Assembly: GCF_001625085.1 (NCBI RefSeq)
Contig: NZ_BDAW01000048.1
Coordinates: forward strand, 1-64,000
DNA: 64,000 nucleotides
Reading direction: 5' to 3'
From: Nocardia acidivorans NBRC 108247
Lineage (GTDB): Bacteria > Actinomycetota > Actinomycetes > Mycobacteriales > Mycobacteriaceae
Shown here piece by piece: positions 8,389-16,967 of the stretch. The translations under genes and the position numbers were made by a program. Positions within the stretch are counted from its first letter, which is position 1, and every line of letters starts with the position of its first letter. Under the pieces are notes generated by a model, which saw nothing but the letters and a program-made list of their open reading frames with translations, did not search any database and was not told the origin of the DNA.

Positions 8389-9306
8389 CTATTTCAGGCC
8401 GGGCGGATTGCCCAGATCGCGCGCGTTGAAGGTGTCGCACATCTTGACCTGACCGGTCTTGTACCCGGACAGGAACCACTTCTGCCGCTCCTCCGACGAA
8501 CCGTGGGTCCACGCTTCGGGATTCACCCGGCCCGTGGACGCCTTCTGAATGCGGTCGTCACCGACGGCGGAGGCGGCGGAGAGGCCGTCATTGATGTCGT
8601 TGGTGGTCAACGGTTTCAGGAACGGGGTGTTCGAACCAGGTGCGGGGAGCTTGTCCGCGTAGTACGCCCACACGCCCGCGTAGCAGTCGGCCTGGAGTTC
8701 GGTGCGCACCGCACCGGACTCCGGACCCTGCGGATCACGCTGTGCGCGATTGATATCGCCGAGCAGATTCTGGATGTGGTGCCCGAACTCGTGCGCCACC
8801 ACGTACTCCTGCGCGAGCGGTCCGCCGCTGGCGCCGAAGCGATCCTTCAATTCCTGGAAGAAGCTGGTGTCGAAGTACGCGGTCTGATCGGCGGGGCAGT
8901 AGAACGGTCCGACCGCCGAGGAGGCGCGCCCGCAGCCGGTGTTCACCTGACCGGAGAAGAGCGTCACCTTCGGATCGGTGTACTTGCGATTGGCCTGCTT
9001 GGGCAGTTCGGTGCTCCACACCGAATCCAGGCTCTGCACCGTCAGCACCACTCGACAGTCGACATATTTATTGGCGTCGGCACCGGTCTTGCAGTGGTCC
9101 GGGGCGGTGGTGCCGCCCTGCTGTCCGCTGCCCTCTCCGGTGAACTGTCCCAGCACACTGCCCGGGTCGCCACCCAGCAGCAATGTCGCGATGAGGGCGA
9201 TGATGCCGAGCGCACCGCCGCCGAGAACCAATCCGCCGCCCATGCCCGGTCCGCCACCGCCGGAAACCCGGTTCGGGTCGATCTGCAGGCCCTCGTTGAA
9301 GGTCAT
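8389..9306 (-). CDS. YpfJ/KPN_02809-family neutral zinc metallopeptidase
   Basis: A 305-residue membrane-anchored zinc peptidase. The catalytic HEFGHH is at residues 172-177 (H172, E173, H176), with the third ligand probably the E in GAVRTELQADCYAG, as in the family. A Gly-rich N-terminus precedes one membrane helix (about residues 26-45), and the catalytic domain faces outside. Four or more cysteines (HCKT, DCRV, GCGR, FYCP) could form disulfides. The start was set at the ATG at 9306 (MTFNEGLQID), because the upstream extension to 9381 overlaps the aspS promoter region and lacks conservation. It is divergent from aspS, as in mycobacteria (Rv2575 region). Substrate unknown. Confidence 0.88.
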   Translation of the reverse strand: MTFNEGLQIDPNRVSGGGGPGMGGGLVLGGGALGIIALIATLLLGGDPGSVLGQFTGEGSGQQGGTTAPDHCKTGADANKYVDCRVVLTVQSLDSVWSTELPKQANRKYTDPKVTLFSGQVNTGCGRASSAVGPFYCPADQTAYFDTSFFQELKDRFGASGGPLAQEYVVAHEFGHHIQNLLGDINRAQRDPQGPESGAVRTELQADCYAGVWAYYADKLPAPGSNTPFLKPLTTNDINDGLSAASAVGDDRIQKASTGRVNPEAWTHGSSEERQKWFLSGYKTGQVKMCDTFNARDLGNPPGLK

Positions 9307-9425
9307 ACGCACTAGCTTGGCACGGCCGCGTGGATATCGGTTTCCACTCGCGAAACGTGTCTCACTACGATGGGAGCGCACCCGGCGGACCCCGCGGTGT
9401 TTTCCAGCCCGTCGAAAGGATTCCC

Positions 9426-11216
9426 GTGCTGCGCACCCACTTGGCTGGTTCGCTGCGAAGCGAGCACGCCGGTCAGACCGTCACCCTCACCGGATGGGTG
9501 GCCCGGCGGCGAGACCACGGTGGCGTGATCTTCATCGATCTGCGTGATGCATCGGGCGTGTCGCAGGCCGTCTTCCGTGCGGGCGAGCCCGCCGAACAGG
9601 CCCATAAGCTGCGCAACGAGTTCTGTGTGAAGGTCACCGGTGTGGTCGAGAATCGGCCCGCGGGGAGCGAGAACCCGAATCTGCCGACCGGCGCCATCGA
9701 GGTGAACGTCACCGAACTCGAGGTGCTCAACGAGGCCGCGCCGCTGCCGTTCCAGCTCGATGACGAGCCCGGTGAAGAGGCCCGTCTGAAGTACCGCTAC
9801 CTGGATCTGCGCCGCGAGGGCCCGGCCCATGCCATCCGGCTGCGGTCCAAGGTCAGCGCCGCGGCCCGCGAGGTGCTCGGCAGGCACGCGTTCGTCGAGG
9901 TCGAGACCCCGACCATGACGCGTTCTACCCCCGAGGGCGCCCGCGACTTCCTGGTGCCCGCGCGTTTGCAGCCCGGTAAGTTCTACGCGCTGCCGCAGTC
10001 CCCGCAGCTGTTCAAGCAGCTGCTCATGGTGGCGGGCATCGAGCGGTACTACCAGATCGCACGCTGCTACCGCGATGAGGATTTCCGCGCCGACCGTCAG
10101 CCCGAGTTCACCCAGCTCGATATCGAGATGAGCTTCGTGACGCAGGAGGATGTGATCCTGCTCGCCGAGGACATCCTCGTCGCGCTGTGGAAGCTCATCG
10201 GTCACGAGATCACCACCCCGATCCCGCATATGACCTACGCCGAGGCCATGCGCCGCTACGGCTCGGACAAGCCCGATCTGCGTTTCGGCATCGAGATCAC
10301 CGAAATGGCGGAGTACTTCAAGGACACGCCGTTCCGGGTGTTCCAGGCTCCCTACGTCGGTGCGGTCGTCATGCCCGGCGGCGCGTCGCAGCCGCGGCGT
10401 CAGCTCGACGCCTGGCAGGAATGGGCCAAGCAGCGTGGCGCGAAGGGGCTGGCGTACATCCTGATTCAGCAGGACGGCACCCTCGGCGGACCCGTCGCCA
10501 AGAACCTCACCGATGCCGAGCGGGAGGGCCTGGCCAAGTATGTCGGCGCCAACCCGGGCGACTGCGTGTTCTTCGCCGCCGGTGAGGCCAAGCCGCAGCG
10601 TGCGCTGCTCGGTGCGGCACGCGGTGAGATCGCCCGCAAGTGCGACCTCATCGACGAGAACGAATGGGCCTTCGTCTGGATCGTGGACGCCCCCATGTTC
10701 GAACCCGCCGCCGACGCCACCGCCAGTGGCGATGTGGCGCTGGGTCATTCGGCCTGGACCGCGGTGCATCACGCCTTCACCTCGCCCAAGCCCGAGCACC
10801 TGGACACCTTCGACACCGATCCGGGTTCGGCGCTGGCCTACGCCTACGACATCGTCTGCAATGGCAATGAGATCGGCGGCGGCTCCATCCGTATCCACCG
10901 CCGCGATGTGCAGGAGCGCGTCTTCAAGGTGATGGGCATTTCGGAAGACGAGGCGCAGGACAAGTTCGGCTTCCTGCTCGACGCCTTCTCCTACGGCGCA
11001 CCGCCCATGGGCGGCATCGCTTTCGGCTGGGACCGCATCACCGCGCTGCTGGCCGGCGTCGACTCCATCCGCGAGGTCATCGCCTTCCCGAAGTCCGGCG
11101 GCGGCGTCGATCCGCTCACCGATGCCCCGACCCCCATCACCCCCATCCAGCGTCGCGACGCGGGCCTGGATGTGAAGCTGGACGAGAACGGCAATCCGAT
11201 CAAGGCCGAGAAGTAG
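9426..11216 (+). CDS. aspS: Aspartyl-tRNA synthetase (AspRS/AsxRS)
   Basis: A 596-residue class II synthetase. The N-terminal OB anticodon domain (VTLTGWVARRRDHGGVIFID) is followed by motif 2 (YYQIARCYRDEDFRADRQPE), the bacterial GAD insertion, and motif 3 with GGIAFGWDRI near the C-terminus. The GTG at 9426 was chosen because GAAAGG sits 5 bases upstream and the encoded VLRTHLAGSL matches the family; an ATG at 9330 in frame would add 32 unconserved residues. In this lineage the enzyme is often non-discriminating and may also charge tRNA-Asn, with GatCAB correcting the product; that cannot be decided here. A strong terminator follows at 11233-11268. Confidence 0.97.
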   Translation: MLRTHLAGSLRSEHAGQTVTLTGWVARRRDHGGVIFIDLRDASGVSQAVFRAGEPAEQAHKLRNEFCVKVTGVVENRPAGSENPNLPTGAIEVNVTELEVLNEAAPLPFQLDDEPGEEARLKYRYLDLRREGPAHAIRLRSKVSAAAREVLGRHAFVEVETPTMTRSTPEGARDFLVPARLQPGKFYALPQSPQLFKQLLMVAGIERYYQIARCYRDEDFRADRQPEFTQLDIEMSFVTQEDVILLAEDILVALWKLIGHEITTPIPHMTYAEAMRRYGSDKPDLRFGIEITEMAEYFKDTPFRVFQAPYVGAVVMPGGASQPRRQLDAWQEWAKQRGAKGLAYILIQQDGTLGGPVAKNLTDAEREGLAKYVGANPGDCVFFAAGEAKPQRALLGAARGEIARKCDLIDENEWAFVWIVDAPMFEPAADATASGDVALGHSAWTAVHHAFTSPKPEHLDTFDTDPGSALAYAYDIVCNGNEIGGGSIRIHRRDVQERVFKVMGISEDEAQDKFGFLLDAFSYGAPPMGGIAFGWDRITALLAGVDSIREVIAFPKSGGGVDPLTDAPTPITPIQRRDAGLDVKLDENGNPIKAEK

Positions 11217-11232
11217 GTCGCGAACAACAGTG

Positions 11233-11268
11233 CGCCCGTTGCCGATCACCTCGGCAATGGGCGTTTTG
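11233..11268 (+). terminator. Intrinsic terminator after aspS
   Basis: A 13-bp stem with one G-T wobble (left arm 11233-11245, right arm 11251-11263) closes a TCACC loop and is followed by TTTT. It sits between two convergent genes. Confidence 0.85.
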
Positions 11269-11286
11269 TCTTGTGTGCCCGCTTAT

Positions 11287-12519
11287 TTAGAACTGCACGA
11301 CAAGACGGCCGGTGAGGAAGCGGTAGGCGTAGGTGACCGCGATGGCGCTCACCGGGCCCGCGATCAGCAGGCCGATACCGCAGCAGAGCGCGCCCACGAA
11401 GGTGATGACCACGACCGTCAGGGCCAGCAGGGCGATTTGGAGGGCATTGGCGATCACCAGCTGGGCGCTGGCCTTGATCGCGGCGACCGGACTCATCTCC
11501 TGATCGATGACGAAGTGCAGCGAGAACATGCACAGGATGCCGACGATCACCGCGGGGAAGAAGCACAGCGCGGAGGCGATCAGACAGGCGAGGAAGACGA
11601 TCAGGGCGGTGAGCAGGACGCTGCCCGCGTTCACGAAGCCGAAGAAGGCGGGGAAATCCGGTGGGGTGCCGTCGGTTTCGTAGAGGGCGCCGCGGATCAT
11701 GGCGGCCTGGAGCAGCCAGACGATGAGGGCGGCCACGGCGAACATCAGCAGAACGCCCGAAAGAGACTGGACGTTCACGATATTCACCAGCAGGGTGACC
11801 ACCAACCAGGCGATCAGCCCGATGAGCACCATGCCGACCCACGGAATCGGATTGGCGCGGAAACGATCCCAGCCGTAGGAGACGGCATGGCCGACATCGA
11901 GGCGTTCATAGGCCGCCACCTGGGTATCGACGGCACCGGGCGGCGGATTGTTCGGAGCCCTGCCCGGCGGCATACCTCCCGGCGGGACATTGCCCGGCGG
12001 GACATTGCCGGGAGGCATATCGCCCGGCGCGGAACCCGGCGGAAAGCCTTGCGGGGAGCCAGGTTGGCCGTAGCCCTGGGGCGCACCCGGCTGCGGGTAG
12101 CCGCCCTGCGCGGGGTAACCGCCCTGTGGCGCACCCTGTTGCGAGGGGTAGCCGCCCTGCTGCGGCGCGTAACTCCCCTGCTGCGGCGCGTAACCGCCCG
12201 GCCCCGAACCGTATCCGCCCTGCTGGCCCGGATTTCCGCCCGGCGGCACCGGCGCGCCCGACTGCGGGTGCAGGCGCGGCGGCGGCTCCACGGCCTCACT
12301 GCCGTACTGCGCGGCCCCCGGCCCCTCGAACTGCGGGTAGCCCGCGTGGCCCGGCAACTCGTGCCGCCCGGGTCCGGGGCCGGTCTCGCTACCAGCGGAA
12401 TGCGGTGGCGGTGCGGGGTTTTGGTGCTGTCCGGGGCGGGCGGTGGCGCGCGATCCGCCGTCGTCGCCGGGTGTGTCGCCGGAGGGATCATTCGGTGCGG
12501 AGGGCGGCGTGCCGGTCAT
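11287..12519 (-). CDS. Proline/glycine/glutamine-rich transmembrane protein (Rv2560-like)
   Basis: A 410-residue membrane protein. The first ~200 residues are low-complexity Pro/Gly/Gln with recurrent PQQGGY, PQQGSY and PPGNVPPG repeats, likely a disordered cytoplasmic region. From about residue 205 there are five or six hydrophobic helices (WVGMVLIGLIAWLVVTLL, VLLMFAVAALIVWLLQAAM, LLTALIVFLACLIASALCFF, IALLALTVVVITFVGALC) ending in YRFLTGRLVVQF. This architecture matches the mycobacterial Pro/Gly-rich membrane protein Rv2560, also found near alaS and rarA. Function unknown. The ATG at 12519 is preceded by a divergent region full of GTTG/CAAC inverted repeats. Confidence 0.82.
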   Translation of the reverse strand: MTGTPPSAPNDPSGDTPGDDGGSRATARPGQHQNPAPPPHSAGSETGPGPGRHELPGHAGYPQFEGPGAAQYGSEAVEPPPRLHPQSGAPVPPGGNPGQQGGYGSGPGGYAPQQGSYAPQQGGYPSQQGAPQGGYPAQGGYPQPGAPQGYGQPGSPQGFPPGSAPGDMPPGNVPPGNVPPGGMPPGRAPNNPPPGAVDTQVAAYERLDVGHAVSYGWDRFRANPIPWVGMVLIGLIAWLVVTLLVNIVNVQSLSGVLLMFAVAALIVWLLQAAMIRGALYETDGTPPDFPAFFGFVNAGSVLLTALIVFLACLIASALCFFPAVIVGILCMFSLHFVIDQEMSPVAAIKASAQLVIANALQIALLALTVVVITFVGALCCGIGLLIAGPVSAIAVTYAYRFLTGRLVVQF

Positions 12520-12565
12520 GGTCGCGAGCCTTTCACATTTCCCGGTTCACGGTGTGGCGCACAGC

Positions 12566-12674
12566 AGTTGAACATGAGACAACTCGAACGCCCCGGTTGT
12601 GTCAAGCAACCAGCGCCGTGCGGGCAAACCCTCCACCCAGACACGCCGGACGACGCGCGAAAGGTTGCGCAACC
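12566..12674. promoter_or_regulatory. Cluster of GTTG/CAAC inverted repeats in a divergent intergenic region
   Basis: Three inverted repeats share the core GTTG...CAAC: AGTTG-N9-CAACT (12566-12584), GGTTG-N7-CAACC (12595-12611), and the perfect 12-mer GGTTGCGCAACC (12663-12674). They lie between genes read left from 12519 and right from 12715. They could be operators of one regulator with variable spacing. No known consensus was recognised. Confidence 0.45.
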
Positions 12675-12714
12675 GCTCGCTGAAAGTGACCTGGTGCGAG
12701 TAACTTGGGACGAG

Positions 12715-13884
12715 ATGACCGCACTATTGGCCGAACGCGCCGCCGAAGTCGTGTCCGCGGCACAGCAGTTGCTCACAAAGCGAATGGGTGCTCCGGTAAA
12801 GCTGAGTGATCCTATGGAACTCAGCGGCAGTGGTAGGACGACGGTGCTACGCGTACGTGTTGCGGAGAACGCGTTTTCACTTCCTCGCACACTCATAGTG
12901 AAGCAGGTACGCGGCGCCGCGCAGGAACGACGCACCGGGGGCATGGCACCCGGTGTGGCAAGCATCGACTCCGCATTTCTGCGGGAGGCGGTGTCCTACC
13001 AATTCACCACCGCGCTGGGGCGCGATCACCGACCGGGCGCGTACCTGCTTGCGTACAGCCTTCCCGATCGGCTGCTCATTCTCAGCGACCTCGGTGAGAA
13101 CACGTCACTCACCGCGGTGCTACAGGCGGGAGTCGAACCCGCCGGGCGTAATTCCCTCATGGCCTTCGCGCAGGCCCTGGGCCGAATGCACGCCGCCACC
13201 GTCGGCCGCGAGGCCGATTTCGTGGCCCTGCTACGCCGAGTCGACGTGGTCCATCGCGTCGACGGCATTGCCCAACAGGCCGAGACCGCCGTGTCCGAAG
13301 TGCCCGTCATGCTCCAGCGTGAACTCGGCATCGAGGTGCCGGGGGAGATCGCCGAACGCATCGTGCGCGGTAACCGGCTGTTCTCCGCGGGACGCTATCG
13401 CGCGTTCAGCCCCTCGGACCTGTGTCCCGACAATGTGATTCTGAATGAGGAGGGCGCGCGCTTCCTCGACTACGAGTGGGGCGGCTTCCGCGACGCGACG
13501 CTCGATATCGCGTACGCGCTGGTCTCCTTCCCGGGATGCCTCTGCGATTTCGAGCTCTCCCGCGAACGCGCCCGGCAGATGGTCGAGGCGTGGCGCTCGG
13601 AAGTGGTGGCGGTCTGGCCCGCCCTCGCCGATGACAATGTGCTCGCCGAGCGCATTCTCGAGGCGCGGCTCATCTGGGTCTGGCTCTCCACCTATTGGTT
13701 CCTGCCCGCCGATCACACCCGTATCGCCGCCGCCCGCGAACACGGACTCTCGATTCCGCGTTCGGCGGCGCTGATCAACCGCTGGGCCGCCCTCGCCGAG
13801 GACGCCCGCTGCACCGGTGACGACTCACTGGGTGATTTCGCCGAGCATGTGTCGGCGACGCTCGAGGAGCACTGGGAAGAGTAG
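12715..13884 (+). CDS. Phosphotransferase (aminoglycoside/choline kinase-like fold) protein
   Basis: A 389-residue protein with the aminoglycoside phosphotransferase/kinase-like fold. LPRTLIVKQV near residue 65 supplies the N-lobe ATP lysine. FSPSDLCPDNVIL is the catalytic-loop equivalent of HxDxxxxN (D and N kept, the usual His replaced by Ser), and ARFLDYEWGGFRD carries the metal-binding DxE/D. These features suggest ATP-dependent phosphorylation of a small hydroxylated molecule; the substrate is unknown and antibiotic resistance should not be assumed. The ATG at 12715 is favoured by GGGA 4-7 bases upstream; the in-frame GTG at 12694 is the alternative. A bidirectional terminator follows. 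Confidence 0.75.
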   Translation: MTALLAERAAEVVSAAQQLLTKRMGAPVKLSDPMELSGSGRTTVLRVRVAENAFSLPRTLIVKQVRGAAQERRTGGMAPGVASIDSAFLREAVSYQFTTALGRDHRPGAYLLAYSLPDRLLILSDLGENTSLTAVLQAGVEPAGRNSLMAFAQALGRMHAATVGREADFVALLRRVDVVHRVDGIAQQAETAVSEVPVMLQRELGIEVPGEIAERIVRGNRLFSAGRYRAFSPSDLCPDNVILNEEGARFLDYEWGGFRDATLDIAYALVSFPGCLCDFELSRERARQMVEAWRSEVVAVWPALADDNVLAERILEARLIWVWLSTYWFLPADHTRIAAAREHGLSIPRSAALINRWAALAEDARCTGDDSLGDFAEHVSATLEEHWEE

Positions 13885-13896
13885 GGATTTCCGCAC

Positions 13897-13934
13897 GAGA
13901 AAGGCCGGGGCGCAATCGAACCCCGGCCTTTCTC
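13897..13934. terminator. Perfect 14-bp bidirectional hairpin
   Basis: Arms 13897-13910 (GAGAAAGGCCGGGG) and 13921-13934 are perfectly complementary around a 10-base loop. The A-rich left flank and T-rich right arm make it usable in both directions between convergent genes. Confidence 0.8.
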
Positions 13935-13959
13935 ATGCCCGCGTGACCATCGCCGCCGG

Positions 13960-14461
13960 TCAGACCATGGGGGTCGGGCGCGGCTCGATGCGGCCGCCGC
14001 GCCGCACGCCGAAGGAACCGCCGTGGCGCACACCGGTATTCGGGTCCGCCACATCATCGAGGTAGAACCAGTCCATCTGCGCCTGCTCCGCGTCCACGTG
14101 CAGGACGCCGTAACCGTGCGAGTCCAGCTCCGCGTAGTGCAGATGGCGATTGATTCCGAGCAGGGCGGACTCGGCTGTCGCGGTCTGTGTTCCGGAGGCG
14201 GCGAGGGTTCCGAAGCTCTCATCGTCGGCAACCTCCCAGCGCACCGGCGTGGGCGCGCCGATCCCGGAGCCCGGTGTCGCGTCCGCGGACGGCGTCACCC
14301 GGGTCCAGATGATCACGCCGCCCGGCAGCGGATCGCCCGAGGCGACGCCGTGCCGGAACGCGTCCGACTCCGCCCGGGCGATACCCGGCCCCGAGCAGTG
14401 ACACCGCGACGGCGGCACCACCGCTCTCGAGCGCGGAGCGGCGATCGAAGCGGGCGGACAT
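13960..14461 (-). pseudogene. Alkaline phosphatase D (PhoD) remnant
   Basis: The start MSARFDRRSALESGGAAV at 14461 is a twin-arginine-type signal region. Around 14385 the frame must shift to continue with DAFRHGVASGDPLPGGVIIW, TRVTPSADATP and VRWEVADDESFGTLAASGTQ, the PhoD N-terminal domain. About 14185-14150 it then jumps directly to YAELDSHGYGVL and MDWFYLDDVADP, which is the extreme C-terminus of PhoD. The whole metallophosphatase core of about 350 residues is gone. A frameshift plus a large deletion make this a pseudogene of a secreted phosphodiesterase/phosphatase. Confidence 0.8.
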
Positions 14462-14614
14462 GATCTCGGCGAGGGCGCACGCACCGATCGAATGCGAACC
14501 AGCATCCGCGAGGCAAATCTGGGCGGGTGAATAGTTCGTAAATCGCCGCGTGTCCCGGCCGGACAGCGCCCGCGCGTCGGGATCGGCCGCCGCCACACGC
14601 CGGTGGCGGCGAGT

Positions 14615-14637
14615 TTGTCGTGCCCGGGCGGTACGGT
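14615..14637 (+). promoter_or_regulatory. Promoter of rarA resembling the RecA-independent damage promoter
   Basis: TTGTCG (14615-14620) and TACGGT (14632-14637) have the spacing of the mycobacterial RecA-NDp/PafBC motif TTGTCRGTG-N8-TAnnnT (17 bases from the first T of TTGTC to TA). The GTG part of the motif is not matched. The GTG start codon at 14644 lies 6 bases after the -10, consistent with a leaderless message. Confidence 0.5.
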
Positions 14638-14643
14638 CGCGGG

Positions 14644-15993
14644 GTGAGTGACGGGTTGTTCGATGCACCGGGGACGGAGGACGTGGCCGACGAATTCGTG
14701 CCGAGTATCGCGCCGATGGGTGCGGGCTTCGCGCCCTTGGCCGTGCGCATGCGGCCGCGCAATCTCGACGAGGTGGTGGGACAGCAGCATCTGCTGGGCC
14801 CGGGATCCCCGCTGCGCCGACTGATCGAGGGGTCGGGTGCGGCCTCTGTCCTGCTCTACGGGCCGCCGGGCACCGGTAAGACCACCCTCGCCTCGCTCAT
14901 CTCGCAGTCGACCGGGCGACGGTTCGAGGCGCTGTCCGCGCTCTCGGCCGGCGTCAAGGAGGTCCGCGGGGTCATCGAACTGGCCCGGCGGCGGCTCACC
15001 GCGGGGGAGCAGACGGTGCTCTTCATCGATGAGGTGCACCGGTTTTCGAAGACCCAGCAGGACGCGCTCCTGGCCGCGGTCGAGAACCGGATCGTGCTGC
15101 TGGTCGCCGCGACCACGGAGAATCCGTCGTTCTCGGTGGTGTCCCCGCTGCTCTCGCGATCCCTGGTATTACAGCTGACCTCGTTGTCGGAGGCCGATAT
15201 TCGCCTGGTGCTGACCCGGGCCATCGAGGATCCGCGCGGGCTGGCGGGGGAGTACACCGTCACCGATGAGGCCCTGGATCACATTGTGCGCATCGCCGGT
15301 GGTGATGCCCGGCGTTCGCTCACCGCGCTGGAAGCCTCCGCCGAATCATCGCTCGACGGTACGGTCGGCGTGGAGCTGGTCGAGGCCAGCGTCGATAAGG
15401 CCGCCGTGCGCTACGACCGCGCGGGCGATCAGCACTACGACGTGATCAGCGCCTTCATCAAATCCCTGCGCGGTTCGGATGTGGATGCGGCCCTGCACTA
15501 TCTGGCGCGCATGATCAGCGCGGGCGAGGATCCCCGATTCATCGCCCGCCGCCTGATGATCCAGGCCAGCGAGGAGGTCGGCATGGCCGACCCGATGGCC
15601 CTGCAAACCGCCGTCGCCGCGGCGCAAGTCGTGCAATTGGTCGGTATGCCCGAGGCTCAGCTGGCCCTGACCCAGGCCACGATTCATATCGCCACCGCAC
15701 CCAAATCCGGTTCGGTGGTCAAGGGTATCGGCGCGGCGATGGCCGATGTCCGCGCGGGCAAAGCGGGCGCGGTTCCGCCGCACCTGCGCGACGGGCACTA
15801 CGCGGGTGCGGCCGGACTCGGCAACGCGCAGGGCTACAAATACCCCCACGATCACCCCGATGGTGTACTGGCACAGCAGTATCCGCCCGACGAACTCGTC
15901 GGCACGGACTACTACCGGCCCACCGACCACGGCTATGAACGCGAAGTCGGTCCCCGAGTCACCAAACTCCGCCGCATAGTCCGCGCCCGGTAG
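14644..15993 (+). CDS. rarA: Replication-associated recombination protein A (RarA/MgsA AAA+ ATPase)
   Basis: A 449-residue AAA+ ATPase related to clamp loaders that acts at stalled forks. Walker A is GPPGTGKTT (near residue 77), Walker B is LFIDEVHRF, sensor 1 is VAATTENPSF, and the C-terminal helical tetramerisation domain carries DPRFIARRLMIQASEEVGMAD and GNAQGYKYPHD. Length and sequence match mycobacterial Rv2559c. The GTG at 14644 is preferred to the ATG at 14620, as it follows the -10 at leaderless distance and gives the family-like SDGLFDAPGT. It is convergent with the next gene; its stop codon lies inside an 18-bp palindrome. Confidence 0.95.
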   Translation: MSDGLFDAPGTEDVADEFVPSIAPMGAGFAPLAVRMRPRNLDEVVGQQHLLGPGSPLRRLIEGSGAASVLLYGPPGTGKTTLASLISQSTGRRFEALSALSAGVKEVRGVIELARRRLTAGEQTVLFIDEVHRFSKTQQDALLAAVENRIVLLVAATTENPSFSVVSPLLSRSLVLQLTSLSEADIRLVLTRAIEDPRGLAGEYTVTDEALDHIVRIAGGDARRSLTALEASAESSLDGTVGVELVEASVDKAAVRYDRAGDQHYDVISAFIKSLRGSDVDAALHYLARMISAGEDPRFIARRLMIQASEEVGMADPMALQTAVAAAQVVQLVGMPEAQLALTQATIHIATAPKSGSVVKGIGAAMADVRAGKAGAVPPHLRDGHYAGAAGLGNAQGYKYPHDHPDGVLAQQYPPDELVGTDYYRPTDHGYEREVGPRVTKLRRIVRAR

Positions 15994-16004
15994 CGCGCTA
16001 CCGG
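15987..16004. terminator. 18-bp perfect palindrome at convergent gene ends
   Basis: CCGGTAGCGCGCTACCGG includes the rarA stop codon and ends 5 bases before the stop of the convergent VOC gene. There is no T tract. It probably acts as a U-less actinobacterial hairpin terminator in both directions. Confidence 0.55.
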
Positions 16005-16008
16005 TGGC

Positions 16009-16785
16009 TCAGCCCGCCAGTCGGATCACCGAGAAGGAGGCGCCCTGCGGATCGGCCAGGACGGCGAAGCGGCCGATCGGGATATCGGTCGGCGGTACCG
16101 AGACGGTGCCGCCGAGTTCGGCGGCCTTGGCGACGGTGGCATCGGTATCGGCGACCGCGAAGTACGTCATCCAGTGCGGGGGCACGTCCGCGGGCCAGTT
16201 GTCGTCCATCTGCATCATGCCGGCGATGGAGTTCCCGCCGACCTTGAATTCGGTGTAGGTGGAGCTGCCGAATTCGGCGGTGGAGCTCTCCCAGCCGAAG
16301 ACGTCGCCGTAGAAAGCCTTGGCGGCGTCGACATCCCGGGTTTGGAGTTCACTCCAGCAATAGGAGTTCGGATCATTGACTATGCCCGCGCCCTGGAAGG
16401 CATACGGCTGCCAGGCGGCGATGACCGCGCCCGCGGTATCGGCGAAAACGAGCATGCGGCCCTGTTCGGGCACATCCATCGGCTCCATGAAGAGGGTCCC
16501 GCCCGCGGCCTGCACGGCCTTGGCGGTGGCATCGGCATCGAGCACCTTGACGTAGGCGGTCCACGCCGGCGGCTGGCCCTCCATCATGATCGGCATGGCC
16601 GCGGCCACCTCGCTCCCCTCGGTACCGAGGGTGAACATGGTGTACCCGCCGTACTGCGGATCGGGTGAGACATTGGCCTGCCAGCCGAACAACTCACCGT
16701 AGAAGGCGGTCGAGGCGTTGACATCGGGGGTGGCGAGATCAACCCAGTTGGGGACTCCCGGATCATAAGAACTTCTGTGCGGCAC
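16009..16785 (-). CDS. Two-domain VOC (glyoxalase/bleomycin-resistance-like) protein
   Basis: A 258-residue protein made of two tandem vicinal-oxygen-chelate domains. Each opens with a W-x-(D/E)-L-x-T-x-D-V motif (PNWVDLATPDVNASTAFYGE and CWSELQTRDVDAAKAFYGDV) and closes with a D-P/T-x-G segment (FADTAGAVIAAW, LADPQGASFSVI). Such proteins are common in actinobacteria and many lack an assigned substrate; some are called hydroxylase-like in annotation. The GTG at 16785 was chosen over 16827 because GAGAGGAG lies at Shine-Dalgarno distance. It is divergent from the P450 gene, 182 bases apart. Confidence 0.85.
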   Translation of the reverse strand: MPHRSSYDPGVPNWVDLATPDVNASTAFYGELFGWQANVSPDPQYGGYTMFTLGTEGSEVAAAMPIMMEGQPPAWTAYVKVLDADATAKAVQAAGGTLFMEPMDVPEQGRMLVFADTAGAVIAAWQPYAFQGAGIVNDPNSYCWSELQTRDVDAAKAFYGDVFGWESSTAEFGSSTYTEFKVGGNSIAGMMQMDDNWPADVPPHWMTYFAVADTDATVAKAAELGGTVSVPPTDIPIGRFAVLADPQGASFSVIRLAG

Positions 16786-16967
16786 AGCCGACTCCTCTCG
16801 GACGGGAAATACCGGCTCACGGCCCATGAGCCGATACCGCCGAGCCTAGAACTCCCCGCCCGAGATATCCGGCTATCGCCCGAAGTCGTGCTCCGACGTG
16901 CCTACCATCGAAATGGGGTAGGCATCCGAATGCCGGAGGTTGGGACTCCGATCGGAAGGAAGTCCGT

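Noticed and set aside
7255..9315. 686-codon plus-strand frame
   Set aside because: It is open only by high GC; it runs antisense through the secreted protein and the zinc peptidase and contains the MFS remnant in its middle.
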